Shown here one piece after another: positions 54,101 through 63,477 of a stretch of DNA of 64,000 nt (the stretch's first letter is position 1; each line of letters starts with the position of its first letter). The notes beneath the pieces are model-generated. The model was not told the DNA's origin and searched no databases. It saw only the letters and a list, made by a program, of their open reading frames with translations. The stretch covers positions 744,001-808,000 of the forward strand of contig NZ_CP013341.1 of NCBI RefSeq assembly GCF_001455205.1. The letters run 5' to 3'. Made by a program: the position numbers and the translations under genes. Source of the DNA: Nitrosomonas ureae. Lineage in GTDB: Bacteria > Pseudomonadota > Gammaproteobacteria > Burkholderiales > Nitrosomonadaceae.

Positions 54101-55734
54101 AGCGCTTCAATAAAGAAACCCAGGCTGCTTAATCCATCCACCAGCAGAATCTGTTCTGATTCAATGATTTCATAGTTGGGTTCCAGCAATCTCTCAACCA
54201 GATTCTGACAAAGTTTCAATAAAGTTTGAGCACGCTCCAATTGCAGCATCACCAAGGCGCCTGAAACTTGCTGGAATAAACCTGAAAGCAAAGACAGCTC
54301 GGAACGTTCAGTGGGTTCAAAAAAGAATTTATCCAGAATACTCTCGATTTGCGCCAGACTGGTCAGCATTTCTTGTGCCACCCGCGCCAGCAAATCCTTG
54401 TCCTGCGTATTACTTTCTAGCGCATTAAAAAAAGGAAGAGCCGGTAATTCGTTAACGTTGACATCGCCGGCGGTAACACCCTGTAAGCGGGTAATTAGTA
54501 CCTCGACCTGATGTGGCAGCTCCGGCGGCAGTTTGTGGAAATCATCGAGAATGCTCTCAATCATCAATAAAGCGGTAGCCATTTCCATGGCCAATTCCTC
54601 GTTCATGTCTTGCGGCTGGGCATGCAAATACGCGGCGGTATTGCTCATCGCTTCGATCAATTTTATCAGCGGCGCACATTCCGTTTGCTGCGCTTGGTGC
54701 AAGAGCCAGTCGATATACTCTGACAACGAAACCAGGCTTTCCTGATCCCCGGCACAAAACTCCCGCCAGATATCATTGGTTTGCATCAACGTACTGCGCA
54801 ATCTTTCCAACACGGGATTCAGAGATTCCGATTGTTCAAATGTCAGCGCACCGGTGGCTGATAGGCCTGGCCAAGCAAAGCTGCGCTTGATTTCATCGAT
54901 ACGCTGTCCGATCGATGCGCTATGCGCCAGGTGATACAGCAATTCACGCATTAACACTGCAGGGTTACCCGGTGCTTCGGCAGCAAGATGTCGAATCGCT
55001 TGCTCAATTTTCCCGCACAACCGCCGGATCGTGAGGTCAATATGAGTACTATCCAAATGCAGCAAATCTTCCAGGAAACCAGCCGCCACCCACCAGAAAA
55101 CACGTTGCTCGGGAGTTCCCGGGAATGTCTCGATCTGATTCACAGCCACTGCCATTTGCTGCAAACCCTGCTGATTCGAAGGATCACGCAGCCACGTCAG
55201 TAAACCGGCCTGATATTCCGTACCCAACTGTTTGGCCAGGGATTTGACGGATACCGCATCAATATGCGCGGCTTGGGCTTTCAGCACCGGATCCACCGTT
55301 AATCGCGGGAAAAACAAATCACTTTCGGGCGCATTCTCGAAACCATACACTTGCATCAATGAGCGATAAGCCGGAAACAAGCGCAACGCGTTTTCTTCGG
55401 CACCATCAATGAGTTCATTTAAATAAAACAATAAAGCTTTGGTGGATTGTTTCAGCGCATCGATAACCGGCGAGCTAATTTCAATCTTTTTATAAATCAG
55501 CGCATCAACCACTTGCTCCATCTTTTCGGTGACAATGGTAATACTCGTCAGATTGAGCATCTCCAGCAAGCCATCCAGCTGATGAATATAATCCCGGCAG
55601 TCTTTGATCAGCTTGTCATTGCCGGGATGCTGGCTATACACCTCCAAATTCTGGTCGATCAATGCAAATATCTGATAAATACCGTCTTTGATGCCGATAA
55701 TGGCCGAAATGTTAAGTTTGGGTTGAGCGCTCAT
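51190..55734 (-). CDS. chpA: Pilus chemotaxis hybrid histidine kinase ChpA/PilL
   Basis: Central kinase of the Pil-Chp system that controls type IV pilus movement. 1,514 residues: helical N-terminal Hpt-like modules, two clear Hpt motifs with His645 (EFHTLKGSGRM) and His817 (LLHTLKGSARM), then the CheA-like core (LPFSNYAERYYRIVRQ, LEHLLRNAIAHGIEEPAQR), a CheW-like part, and a C-terminal response-regulator domain with phospho-Asp1443 (VMLIDLEMPKMNG). AAGGAT precedes the ATG. It follows pilJ by 40 bp. PilG, PilH and PilI are not encoded in the window. Confidence 0.93.
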   Translation of the reverse strand: MSAQPKLNISAIIGIKDGIYQIFALIDQNLEVYSQHPGNDKLIKDCRDYIHQLDGLLEMLNLTSITIVTEKMEQVVDALIYKKIEISSPVIDALKQSTKALLFYLNELIDGAEENALRLFPAYRSLMQVYGFENAPESDLFFPRLTVDPVLKAQAAHIDAVSVKSLAKQLGTEYQAGLLTWLRDPSNQQGLQQMAVAVNQIETFPGTPEQRVFWWVAAGFLEDLLHLDSTHIDLTIRRLCGKIEQAIRHLAAEAPGNPAVLMRELLYHLAHSASIGQRIDEIKRSFAWPGLSATGALTFEQSESLNPVLERLRSTLMQTNDIWREFCAGDQESLVSLSEYIDWLLHQAQQTECAPLIKLIEAMSNTAAYLHAQPQDMNEELAMEMATALLMIESILDDFHKLPPELPHQVEVLITRLQGVTAGDVNVNELPALPFFNALESNTQDKDLLARVAQEMLTSLAQIESILDKFFFEPTERSELSLLSGLFQQVSGALVMLQLERAQTLLKLCQNLVERLLEPNYEIIESEQILLVDGLSSLGFFIEALRSGQPDCIQIIEEALALFQMTAIQKDALPPNPENETLHANKVKPETVRTETTNTDMDSELLEIFLEEADQVLAEMTRDLQRFCADPADRDALSSLRREFHTLKGSGRMVKLEEMSDVAWNLEQVLNHWLDEQRPVTDQLTDLIIRTHQAYAGWCRDLRAQGAVHVDAKALLLAAKELLVQQTNAGAMSAAVDADEPTVKSEELAALPESSPRPASAGYAAFSDAAGKIDPELFQAFLEETYDIIPQIGSKLRAWRMLPGDDDIHRAMLRLLHTLKGSARMAGAVLLGDSIHAMESHVEVAFRERNISDSALDQLENEFDIISSQIEQLQSMNAPAVSEPVDIASAADSSEQDQASPEKTDLLQSKAILRINSELIDRLMNDSGEASILRSGVEAQLNSFKQSLQDLAESTHRLHDQLREVEIQAESQMQSHLAQQHENQHVFDPLEFDRFSRLQELTRLMAESVDDIITVQKSLRTTHHAAEESVAQQSIINRRLQQSLLQIRTLPFSNYAERYYRIVRQVSEDMGKRVHLEILGAEVEIDRNVLEKINPPLEHLLRNAIAHGIEEPAQRQQMAKPETGKITLQLRQEGNEVIITLSDDGGGLNLSRIREEGQRLGLIREKEALDDAAITSLIFAQGLSTTDSITGIAGRGIGLDVVRNEILMLSGRISVHSTPHQGTSFTMSLPLTLSVAQTFMIRAGKQTYAIPAFIVEHHREFDPDELKKVYQDHCVEFNGKKYPFSHLAHVLGESDRKPEIARHNPVLFLHSGTQYLAIQADEFLGDTEVVIKNTGSQLAHAPGIEGATITGDGEIILILNPVKLMQRSDVQKMLSTPLPQLTVVTQKKSVKTSTIMVVDDSLTVRKVTCRLLEREGCNVVIAKNGIEAIESLQEIIPDVMLIDLEMPKMNGFELIEKIRANPATAHIPMIIISSRTAEKHRKIAKDLGVDIFLGKPYKEEELLNHLSELVRNKA

Positions 55735-55774
55735 TTATCCTTACTATCAGTTCATAGTGAGATCGACAATACCA

Positions 55775-57881
55775 TCACACCTTGAAATTAGACACCGATG
55801 CTTTCAGTTCGGATGCAAAACCAGTAATCTGTTTAATCGATCCGGTGGTTTTCAGGGTTCCCTGGGTATTCTGACGGGTAATATGAAGAATTTCTTCCAT
55901 ATTGGCAACCACCTTGTGTGCTGCCCGAGTTTGCGTATTAGTCACATCAAAAATATTCGCTACTAATTGAGCGAGCTGCCTGGATACTCGTTCGATTTCC
56001 TCCAGGGCCCGTCCGGCTGCATCCGAGCGCTTTGCGCCTTTTGCCACACCCAGCGTGCTTCGCTCCATCGCAGCGATGGCATCCTGAGTATCGCCTTGAA
56101 TGGTGACAATCAATTCACCGATTTGCTTGCTGGCCTCCGCCGAACGCTCGGCAAGACGCTGCACTTCCTGGGCTATCACGGTGAATCCATGCCCCGCTTC
56201 GCCGGCAGCAGTCGCTTGCAATGCTGCATTCAAAGCCAGAACATTGGTTTGGTCCGTGATATCGGTGATCAACGCGACAATCTCGCCAATTTCCTGTGAA
56301 CTCTCACCCAGGCGCTTGATCCGCTTCGAAGTATCCTGGATATAGGTGCGGATTTCATTCATCCCGATAATCGATTCACGCACCGCCGATGCCCCCTTCT
56401 CCGCTGTTGCCAGCGATTGTTTCGCCACTCTGGCAGACTCAGTGGCCATATCCGATATTTCGCTGATCGATTCCGTCATACTTAAAACTGCAATCGTTGT
56501 TTGTTCGATTTTTTCCGTTTGATGTTGCGCCGCGGTCAATAAACCGGATGAAACCTGTTGCGCCTGATTGGATGCTCTCACCACTAGCGCGCTAGCCTGA
56601 TTAACCTGCTCCACCAGGGTATGCAATTCCTCAATGGTACAATTGATGGCATCGGCAATGGCGCCGGTTGTGTGATGGGTGATGTCGGTGCGAACCGTCA
56701 AATCGCCATCGGCAATTCTTTTCATATCATCCAGTAAAGTCACAATAGCCTTTTGTGTTCTGGCCACTTCGTTGCGGCTGGCCAAATCTTGATAGCGCGC
56801 ATTCTGACGCACTATCCGGATAAAAAAGATCAAGGCAAGCGACGCACAGGCACCGAGTATTATCATCAGTGTATTTAACCACGAAATCGTATGCATGGTT
56901 TGCGCTCGAATCTCATCGCCCAGCACGCGTGCACTGTCCAACATCACATCGCTCTTGCTTACCATCTCATCTATTGCCGACTGCACCGTCGCTGCAGCAG
57001 AAATCTCTTTCTGGATAACATGCAAGTGGTCGTCGAATTTTCTTACCTGGGCATAAACATGCGAAAGTAGATCCTGGATCATCTCATCCCGGCTGGAAGC
57101 TATGCCCAAGCCGTTATCGCCTTGACTTAACGCGTGCATGATCGCCGAAATATGGGCATGATCCTGCACCAATTGCGCGCTAACTTCCGCCAGTGACAAT
57201 TCCATTGGCAATAGCGTTCTAACATTTCTTGCCACGTTGCGTGCATGCATCCTTATGACCTCGAGTGTGCGAATTTCATGCGACAGATTGCCAATTTGCG
57301 CCATGCGGCTGATTAATTCCTCACTGCGCCGGTTAAGTTGACTATGCGCAATGTGGATTGCCCGGATACTGCTAATGAGCTGTAACAGTGATTCTTGCTG
57401 ACTAAGAATCAGATGGATATTTCCTTCCTCAATTTGCCAGTTTCCAAGATACGCATCCAAGCTCGGCGACAATGCGTCCTCAACAGCGGAAATAGTCGTG
57501 CCATGATACGAACCACCTTGCGATAACAGCCTGATATATCGATTCAGTTGATTCCGGCTATCGTGCAATTGTGCAAAAGCTGATACATTACCGATGATTA
57601 TTTGCTGAGCCGCATTTGATGAGCGTAAATGCTGCAATTGCAACTGTGAAACAAATTCGGGCTGCACCCCATTGTTTCTGGCCTGCAGCACACTCATTAT
57701 CAGTGTAATCAGCAGCAATATAGTAAAAAACATCACGACGAGACCGAGTATCCAGCTGTGGTTGAGTAAGGAGATTTTTTTCGGAACATTTTTTTTTTGT
57801 CGGCAGCGATATAACCGGTAGCTTCTTTCCTATCGCAACCAGACTGGTGGTTAATTCAAATTTAGAAAAATTGTTTTCCAT
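55775..57881 (-). CDS. pilJ: Pilus chemoreceptor PilJ, frame interrupted at an A10 run
   Basis: Methyl-accepting chemotaxis protein of the Pil-Chp pathway. The signalling domain is clear (YIQDTSKRIKRLGESSQEI, NVLALNAALQATAAGEAGHG, EVQRLAERSAEASKQIGELI), with a HAMP-like stretch and a second membrane helix ahead. The frame holding these residues starts only at GTG/ATG near 57736. A better start, MENNFSKFELTTSL at 57881 with GGAGAAAACA upstream, is in another frame. The two frames meet in a run of ten A (57789-57798 region, plus-strand T10). Deleting one A joins them as PTKKNVPKKISLLNHSWILG, followed by the first membrane helix. Slippage, phase variation or sequencing error could explain it. 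Confidence 0.9.
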
Positions 57882-57956
57882 TGTTTTCTCCGGCTCTAAG
57901 TTCAGCTTGCCCGAATCTTCAGGCACATTGGCGGCAAATACATTCGGTATTGCCAC

Positions 57957-58294
57957 TCTCAGCTACTAGCTTAACCGCGGGGGCAGGTAATCAAAAACAG
58001 AATAAGGCCTGGGAAATGGTGTCTTTTAGAAGTTGAATCGGTATAGCAATTCAATTATTTTGGATTCTCCTGCCATATTTCATAGAGAAGTGAATGACAG
58101 AAATAGAGTTCAGGATTATTAAGGGTGGTGATTAAATCCCATGTACGTTGAGTGTATCGTCACTAGAGAATCCAGTTTATACGGCAAGCAATCACTAAAT
58201 TTCAAGTTTTAGTTTTTCATTTTGCACCTCGCCTTGATATTCTCCATTCCCGTTGCGGCGCAAGACGTACATAGTCGGCCCTGAAAAATTCCCG
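57957..58294. other. Gene-free stretch upstream of pilJ
   Basis: About 340 bases between pilJ and a transposase remnant. pilI, pilG or pilH coding sequence, which would normally be here, was not found. Probably contains the pilJ promoter and the IS border. Confidence 0.5.
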
Positions 58295-58399
58295 TCAATC
58301 GCTATCTCGGATCAGTAGCCTCAAAAAACGGAGTGTTAATAAAGACAAAATCAAGCAATTTGATCTTTCTCCATCATAGAATTTGTAAAGCCAGCAGTT

Positions 58400-58575
58400 T
58401 TCACCGCGGAAAGAAGAACCAAAAAATGACCAGTAGCTATTTCTCAGATTCCACTCTGCAACAGCCATCAACAGATTGAGCAATCACCGATGGCGCCTTT
58501 CAGGTAATTTCTGGCCATTCGGTAATCCGATTTCAGTTGACCGATAATGGGCTCAATCGCCGCACACTTCCTACA
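58400..58575 (-). pseudogene. IS5-type transposase C-terminal remnant
   Basis: Reverse-strand residues RKCAAIEPIIGQLKSDYRM then ARNYLKGAIGD are the conserved end of IS5-family transposases. The match then shifts frame to LLNLLMAVAEWNLRNSYW, again typical. At least one frameshift and the loss of the rest of the gene show it is dead. No intact inverted repeats were found at its borders. Confidence 0.75.
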
Positions 58576-58817
58576 CTGCAATGACATAATAAGATCTCAT
58601 AGATCACCACAGTGCAAATACATATTCGTAGAATTGACAACACAACACAAATCTACTTGAAATACCTTATTCGTCCACAGATCGCTTTAAATTTTTCTCA
58701 AAGCTGGTGAAGTCACTATTGAGATCAACAAAAATTGGATCGGCAGGATAACTTAGCAACCAAACTATTTTTTAGCATCTCATAGGCTATTTTTATTACT
58801 CAACATTAAATACGTCA

Positions 58818-59252
58818 CTATTGGCACGTGCCACCATCCATCCGGATCGTAGCGGTTGTAACATTATTAGCCACAACCTGTTTAGGGCATGCGATGCCAA
58901 CAGGCACAATCTGAATTGTCCAAGTATCTGGATTTAAATTAGAAAATGTGACAGCAGTATTGCAGGCTGGTGACGAGCTGGATGAAATGCCAGAAAAACT
59001 GAAAAGTTGGTTCTGAGATGCGCCGCTTGTCGAGCTAATTCTTACAGTTCCATTTCCTTTACATTCATATCCAGAAGCAGCACTGGCGCCAAATCCTATA
59101 TTGACCACAAGAATACCAGTTGTGGAAGGCTTAATGGGAACAGTAGTCCCAGGCCAAACACAACCTCCCAAAACTAAAAAACCTAACAACCCAAGGCTTG
59201 CAACGGTGGATCTGATAAACAACAGGAAATTACCAAAATTTATAATTTTCAT
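58818..59252 (-). CDS. Lipoprotein, hypothetical
   Basis: 144 residues from ATG at 59252 (MKIINFGNFLLFIRS), chosen over the ATG two codons earlier by ribosome spacing. Lipobox near LVLGGC. Mature part is a beta-rich, Ser/Gly/Thr-rich domain with paired cysteines (YECKGNGTV, PACNTAV, IACPKQV). Unknown function. Part of an island of lipoproteins. Confidence 0.6.
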   Translation of the reverse strand: MKIINFGNFLLFIRSTVASLGLLGFLVLGGCVWPGTTVPIKPSTTGILVVNIGFGASAASGYECKGNGTVRISSTSGASQNQLFSFSGISSSSSPACNTAVTFSNLNPDTWTIQIVPVGIACPKQVVANNVTTATIRMDGGTCQ

Positions 59253-59390
59253 TGCCATAACTCCAGTTATAAAGATTCAATAAAGCACTCCACCGCAAGC
59301 GGCGGGGTATTAACTGCACTCTTCAGCTTGCTGTTTTTCAACTAACCTTAGCGTACCACAAGAGGTAGTGAGTTGAGTCCGCAGAGATTA

Positions 59391-59777
59391 TTATTTAAGA
59401 CTACCGGCTCCTTGGACGAAATTCACTACACTCCCTTTATTACCCATTATTTCAACAGTATGGCTAACAATTGAGGAAGCTCCACCATAATTCACGCAAG
59501 CAGGAGTGGGGTTTCCGGAGGTAGCAATCGGTCCTCTTTTGACGCGTAATCTAAATCCCCCTTCATATACACAAATATAACGCGATGGCGGGTTTATTCC
59601 TACTATAGCATCAAGCGTTTCCCAATCACTAGAAACAAGCAGGTGAGTCATTGGAATTTCACTATTACGTCCCTCGTTAAAAGGAGATTCAAATCCTATC
59701 GGTCTTGGCGGAGGGCTTTTACAACCCATGACTATGAGCACCGCCACAAGAAAAGGGAAAGAAATAAATTTCTTCAT
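59391..59777 (-). CDS. Lipoprotein, hypothetical
   Basis: 128 residues from ATG at 59777 (MKKFISFPFLVAVLIVMGC), lipobox IVMGC. Mature region PPPRPIGFESPFNEG and cysteines CVYEGG and CVNYGG. The start overlaps the previous stop by one base (TAATG), so it is translated with the 59777-60808 gene. Function unknown. Confidence 0.6.
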   Translation of the reverse strand: MKKFISFPFLVAVLIVMGCKSPPPRPIGFESPFNEGRNSEIPMTHLLVSSDWETLDAIVGINPPSRYICVYEGGFRLRVKRGPIATSGNPTPACVNYGGASSIVSHTVEIMGNKGSVVNFVQGAGSLK

Positions 59778-60808
59778 TACCAGCACCCACAATCAGGCGT
59801 GGGAGGAACCGGCTTTTCCTTGCCGATTTCATATATCGTTATTTGGCATATAAGTTTATGAAACCATCCACCTCCAAAATGCACACGTACTCTACAGTTA
59901 TTCGGATTCCCTGGATCAGCCCAACCGAGTTGTTTACCATTGTATTCCCCATCTGCAGAACACCAGCCATCTCCACCCAATTTTGTTACCATAAATCGGC
60001 TACGCTCATATCCCGGAGCACAATCTCCTCCTATCTCTGGTTCTACACTAAATCCACACGCCCCACAACTCTCAACATGAGGAGTAACTGAATGAAGTTT
60101 CTCAACTTCCCTAGCTGGTTGAGGTACAGGACCTGGACATATCTTTCTGATGATATGAAAACTTTTGGTTTGCCCATCATGGTTTATAATTATTCTACGA
60201 TTTTCTTTACCACAGAAGATTGGATCTGTTAAATTAACAGTCATCAAGTATTCGGTTGGGTATGCCACAGCTCGACCTAATGGTTCTTGGCCCCCATCAT
60301 GCTCTAGAAATACTTTCATGTTTGTTTCTTTTAGATTAAAACCATAATATTGCATACTTCTATCTGTACCTATCGTAGCAACGGGTGGAATTGGATTACA
60401 AAAATATGGGGCAGGTTCTTGTATAGGCTTTTTCGTTACTTTGGCTAGTAAATTTTCAAGATCCTGCTTCACTCGCATGCGTACAAAATCAGCACCACAT
60501 TTGGCTTCTACACCGACAGAAGCAGGGATTTGTTGCACTAAACGAGAAACATCATTTGAAATAATATCCTTACCATCAAGAACAAGCTGCTGCTCAAGTT
60601 CTTTTAGTGTTGCCTGCCAATCCGCCGATTCTCCACTTAGTCGAGTAATAGCATTTTCTAACTGAGTAGTTACTTGACCTGTGGTATTAGCTACAGTGCC
60701 TTGAAAATCCTCTAAAGTTTTGCAGCCTTGTAAAGAAACTGCTATTAGGAAGATACCGATAACATAAGCAACTAAATATTTCACTCTTTTCGTAAAATAG
60801 ATATCCAT
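59777..60808 (-). CDS. Large lipoprotein with cysteine-rich C-terminus
   Basis: 343 residues; hydrophobic N-terminus with lipobox SLQGC, then a helical segment (ITRLSGESADWQATLKELEQ). The C-terminal half has an IgG-like and lectin-like look with many cysteines (ESCGACGFSVEP, CAPGYERSRFMVTKLGGDGW, ending PDCGCW). No domain assigned. Probably a surface or periplasmic lipoprotein; translationally coupled to the next gene. Confidence 0.6.
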   Translation of the reverse strand: MDIYFTKRVKYLVAYVIGIFLIAVSLQGCKTLEDFQGTVANTTGQVTTQLENAITRLSGESADWQATLKELEQQLVLDGKDIISNDVSRLVQQIPASVGVEAKCGADFVRMRVKQDLENLLAKVTKKPIQEPAPYFCNPIPPVATIGTDRSMQYYGFNLKETNMKVFLEHDGGQEPLGRAVAYPTEYLMTVNLTDPIFCGKENRRIIINHDGQTKSFHIIRKICPGPVPQPAREVEKLHSVTPHVESCGACGFSVEPEIGGDCAPGYERSRFMVTKLGGDGWCSADGEYNGKQLGWADPGNPNNCRVRVHFGGGWFHKLICQITIYEIGKEKPVPPTPDCGCW

Positions 60809-60895
60809 TTATCATTTCCCCTTATATTTTGTTAATTTTATTGACTGTACTTCCTATACAGATTCAGCCACTGACCAAAGCTTTCGGGTAATAAG

Positions 60896-61225
60896 TTAAA
60901 GTAATGTAAAACCAATAGCTGTGTTGACCGTATCCTTCACAACATTGAGCGCTGCATTGATTGCAGCTTCAGCGGTAAGAATACCCAGTCCTTCAAGCGT
61001 CAAGAAAACCGTGCGTGTGGCGTTTTTTTGTATTTCAAGATGAAGCGCTGCTTGCTCTTCATTGATCTTTCCCGAGATTCTTAATGCCTCGATCATGACC
61101 AGTGTTTGAGCAAGCTTCTTGGCTTCGGCCTCGCCATAATCCTTAACATCAGGCCATTTTTCTGCGAGGACGCCTTTAATGGCGCTGAGAATGTCTTTAC
61201 CTAATTGGGCTGCATCGAGACTCAT
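60896..61225 (-). CDS. Hypothetical helical protein
   Basis: 109 residues starting MSLDAAQLGKDILSAIKGVL with AAGGAG upstream. Amphipathic and hydrophobic helices (ILTAEAAINAALNVVKDTVN) suggest membrane or protein binding, but no signal peptide. No family recognised. Lies 32 bp behind a lipoprotein gene. Confidence 0.55.
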   Translation of the reverse strand: MSLDAAQLGKDILSAIKGVLAEKWPDVKDYGEAEAKKLAQTLVMIEALRISGKINEEQAALHLEIQKNATRTVFLTLEGLGILTAEAAINAALNVVKDTVNTAIGFTLL

Positions 61226-61257
61226 GATTTCTCCTTCAGATTAGAATTCAAATTGGA

Positions 61258-61719
61258 TTATTCATCGCGACGTTTCGCGATCTCTAGCTTAAGAATTGCT
61301 GTAAAGATAGTGTTAAATTGCACCCGTAAGGGTGCAATTTCATTCTTAGATAGGCACGCAATCTTGTGGAGACTCTCGAGATTCTCCAAGCTTTTCGATA
61401 GCAATGTCGTTTGATCTACTGTGATTTCATTTTTTGGGATAGCGGCGGCACGAACAGCAATAGCACTCACATCGACCTTTGCCTCTTCATAAAACTTCTT
61501 TTGATTTTCATATTTGCATTCTGGCAAATCCTCTATAACTTCAAGACCAACCAAATGCATTTCTGTTTTTTTGTGTAATGCAGTTATAGCTTTATCAGTA
61601 GTTTCGTCATAACTGCTTATAAGCTTCACTGTGCAACCTGACACGATTAAGGCAATCACCAGGAAAGTGACACCATAGACTGACACACGAGCATTGGAAA
61701 CTTGATAGAAATATTTCAT
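61258..61719 (-). CDS. Lipoprotein, hypothetical
   Basis: 153 residues; hydrophobic N-terminus ends in lipobox LIVSGC, then a helical mature domain (ETTDKAITALHKKTEMHLVG) with cysteines (ECKYENQ, IACLSKNE). GGGGAT upstream. Function unknown. Member of the same lipoprotein island. Confidence 0.6.
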   Translation of the reverse strand: MKYFYQVSNARVSVYGVTFLVIALIVSGCTVKLISSYDETTDKAITALHKKTEMHLVGLEVIEDLPECKYENQKKFYEEAKVDVSAIAVRAAAIPKNEITVDQTTLLSKSLENLESLHKIACLSKNEIAPLRVQFNTIFTAILKLEIAKRRDE

Positions 61720-61799
61720 TTTTTATCCCCTTATTGAGATTCAGCTCATTTCTCTTAGATCACAGCGTACACCTATAAATAAGAAACCCAAATAAATCC

Positions 61800-62519
61800 T
61801 CACTGCAAAGGCAGCAAATGCACAGCAGTCGTACTGTGGGACGAATGATCCGAATAAGGCTTTACCTCCGTAGCAGGAATCCTGGCAAGAACATCATTAC
61901 CGCCTGAATCGACATATTTTTTTACGCTAACCAATGAGTTTGCCACGCCACTTTTCTTGAACATGTTTTCGATAAAAGTCGGAACATTCTTCAATGAAAC
62001 CAGGCTGCCATAACGCGCCAGCGTTTTGTCCTGACCATACGGATAAAAACGCCAGAAGCCACGCAGTTCTAGAAGATCATTATTGAACGTAGTATCCAGA
62101 GTCCAAAAGAAATTAAGATCAGAGTTATCAAAAGTATGATTGACGCGGTAGCTAAAGGCCAAGAAAGCGACTTTGACCTTGAACTCGATGGTGTCCTGTT
62201 GAGGATTCTTGGCAATCACCTTGATCGCTTTGATCTCTTTGAGATATTTAATCTGATCTTCGGTACGATAGAGCAGATTCCAAGTCTGTTCAGGAGTTTG
62301 ATTAAAGATTACGGCAGCCTCAATCAACCCGGAGTGTTGTGATGTGGATAAATCCGTAACGGTAAAAACAATCTCACCATTGGTTAGTTGTTGTGTTTGT
62401 GAAGCATCCAGACCTTTGCGGCCATCGTAACCAAAATCAGGTGCAGTGGCAAAACACAGATTGGAAGCTAAGCCAAGCATGCAAAAAAGACCGATAGTTT
62501 TTCTCACCATATCCCCCAT
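61800..62519 (-). CDS. SRPBCC/START-like exported protein
   Basis: 239 residues with a signal peptide (VRKTIGLFCMLGLASNLCFA). The mature part has EAAVIFNQTPEQTWNLLYRTE, then YLKEIKAIKVIAKNPQQDTI and the strand LRGFWRFYPYGQDKTLARYG, which fit a SRPBCC lipid-binding-like fold. Function unknown. A perfect 14-bp inverted repeat lies 11 bases upstream of the start codon and may be a control site. Confidence 0.7.
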   Translation of the reverse strand: MGDMVRKTIGLFCMLGLASNLCFATAPDFGYDGRKGLDASQTQQLTNGEIVFTVTDLSTSQHSGLIEAAVIFNQTPEQTWNLLYRTEDQIKYLKEIKAIKVIAKNPQQDTIEFKVKVAFLAFSYRVNHTFDNSDLNFFWTLDTTFNNDLLELRGFWRFYPYGQDKTLARYGSLVSLKNVPTFIENMFKKSGVANSLVSVKKYVDSGGNDVLARIPATEVKPYSDHSSHSTTAVHLLPLQ

Positions 62520-62530
62520 TTTGCCTAAGA

Positions 62531-62565
62531 TATTGGATTGTTACCTACTTTGTAACAATCCAATA
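62531..62565. promoter_or_regulatory. Perfect 14-bp inverted repeat before the SRPBCC gene
   Basis: TATTGGATTGTTAC (62531-62544) and GTAACAATCCAATA (62552-62565) pair exactly around a 7-base centre, 11 bases upstream of the start codon. Candidate operator or 5'-UTR hairpin. No T-run follows, so a terminator is less likely. Confidence 0.6.
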
Positions 62566-62847
62566 GAACAGATACCTAAGTAACTTACATGAATACCCAA
62601 AATGCAGCAAATCTTTATTGTGCAATTGCACACCAATCAACAGGCAATAGTTGGAAAATACCCCTTAAAAAGATATTCATTGGAATGGTATAAGCAACAA
62701 CTACCCTGTCTTTCTAATGGATGTTTCAAAGTTATTGAATGAATTTGTCGTAAATTCTCAATTATTGTAAGACATTCCAATGAATTGACTTTATACTCAA
62801 AATTATGAATGAATAGATTTTCGTTGATTTCCAAAGAGGTGCGCGCG
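62566..62847. other. Intergenic region between divergent SRPBCC and membrane-protein genes
   Basis: With the inverted repeat this makes a gap of about 330 bases. AT-rich. Should hold both promoters. No ORF or RNA supported. Confidence 0.45.
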
Positions 62848-63477
62848 ATGACCACAACACCGGATCCTACTCAGGAAGCTGCTCCCAAAAAACAGTATAA
62901 TCAGCTTGGTGCTCATCGCGCCATGGTGCTATGGTTGTTCCCAGCGACGTTTTTTGTCATGCTTGGCCTGGGCGCGGTATTTATTTTTACCGACCCAACC
63001 TTAAACATGACTGAAAACGTCCGCGGGCCTTCCGATGAGTCCCCATCGTCAGTTCTCCTGTTTGTCGCGATATCTGGCGCCCTTGGGGGGTTCGTTAGCT
63101 GTCTGCGTCGACTGTATGCATTCGATGATATTTTCCCGCACCATCGATACGCACCCCGTAGCTCCAATTTTTATTTAGCTGCCTATTCAGCCATTCCACC
63201 CTTAGTTGGGATCATTTCAGCCGCAGTGATCTACGGTATGTTTGCAAGCGGGTTAATTACGGGTGAGCTGTTTCCCAAATTCGCTTGCGCACAAGCAGGA
63301 AATGACTGCAAAACCTTGCCTGATTTTTTGGGATATTGGAGACCCGAAGGAGCTCAAGATTATGCGAAAGCAATGGTATGGGGATTTATTTCCGGCTTCT
63401 CCGAACGCTTCTTTGTAGATACCCTCAATCAGTTTGGAGGTAAGGGGGCGACAGTACCGGGAAGTAATGGTAAATAG
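62848..63477 (+). CDS. Integral membrane protein, hypothetical
   Basis: 209 residues from ATG at 62848 (MTTTPDPTQEAAPKK), which has GAGG upstream; earlier starts are less likely. Three hydrophobic segments (LWLFPATFFVMLGLGAVFIF, LLFVAISGALGGFVSCLRR, LVGIISAAVIYGMFASGLIT) are followed by a C-terminal AMVWGFISGFSERFFVDTLN, a segment seen in uncharacterised membrane proteins. Function unknown. Confidence 0.65.
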   Translation: MTTTPDPTQEAAPKKQYNQLGAHRAMVLWLFPATFFVMLGLGAVFIFTDPTLNMTENVRGPSDESPSSVLLFVAISGALGGFVSCLRRLYAFDDIFPHHRYAPRSSNFYLAAYSAIPPLVGIISAAVIYGMFASGLITGELFPKFACAQAGNDCKTLPDFLGYWRPEGAQDYAKAMVWGFISGFSERFFVDTLNQFGGKGATVPGSNGK

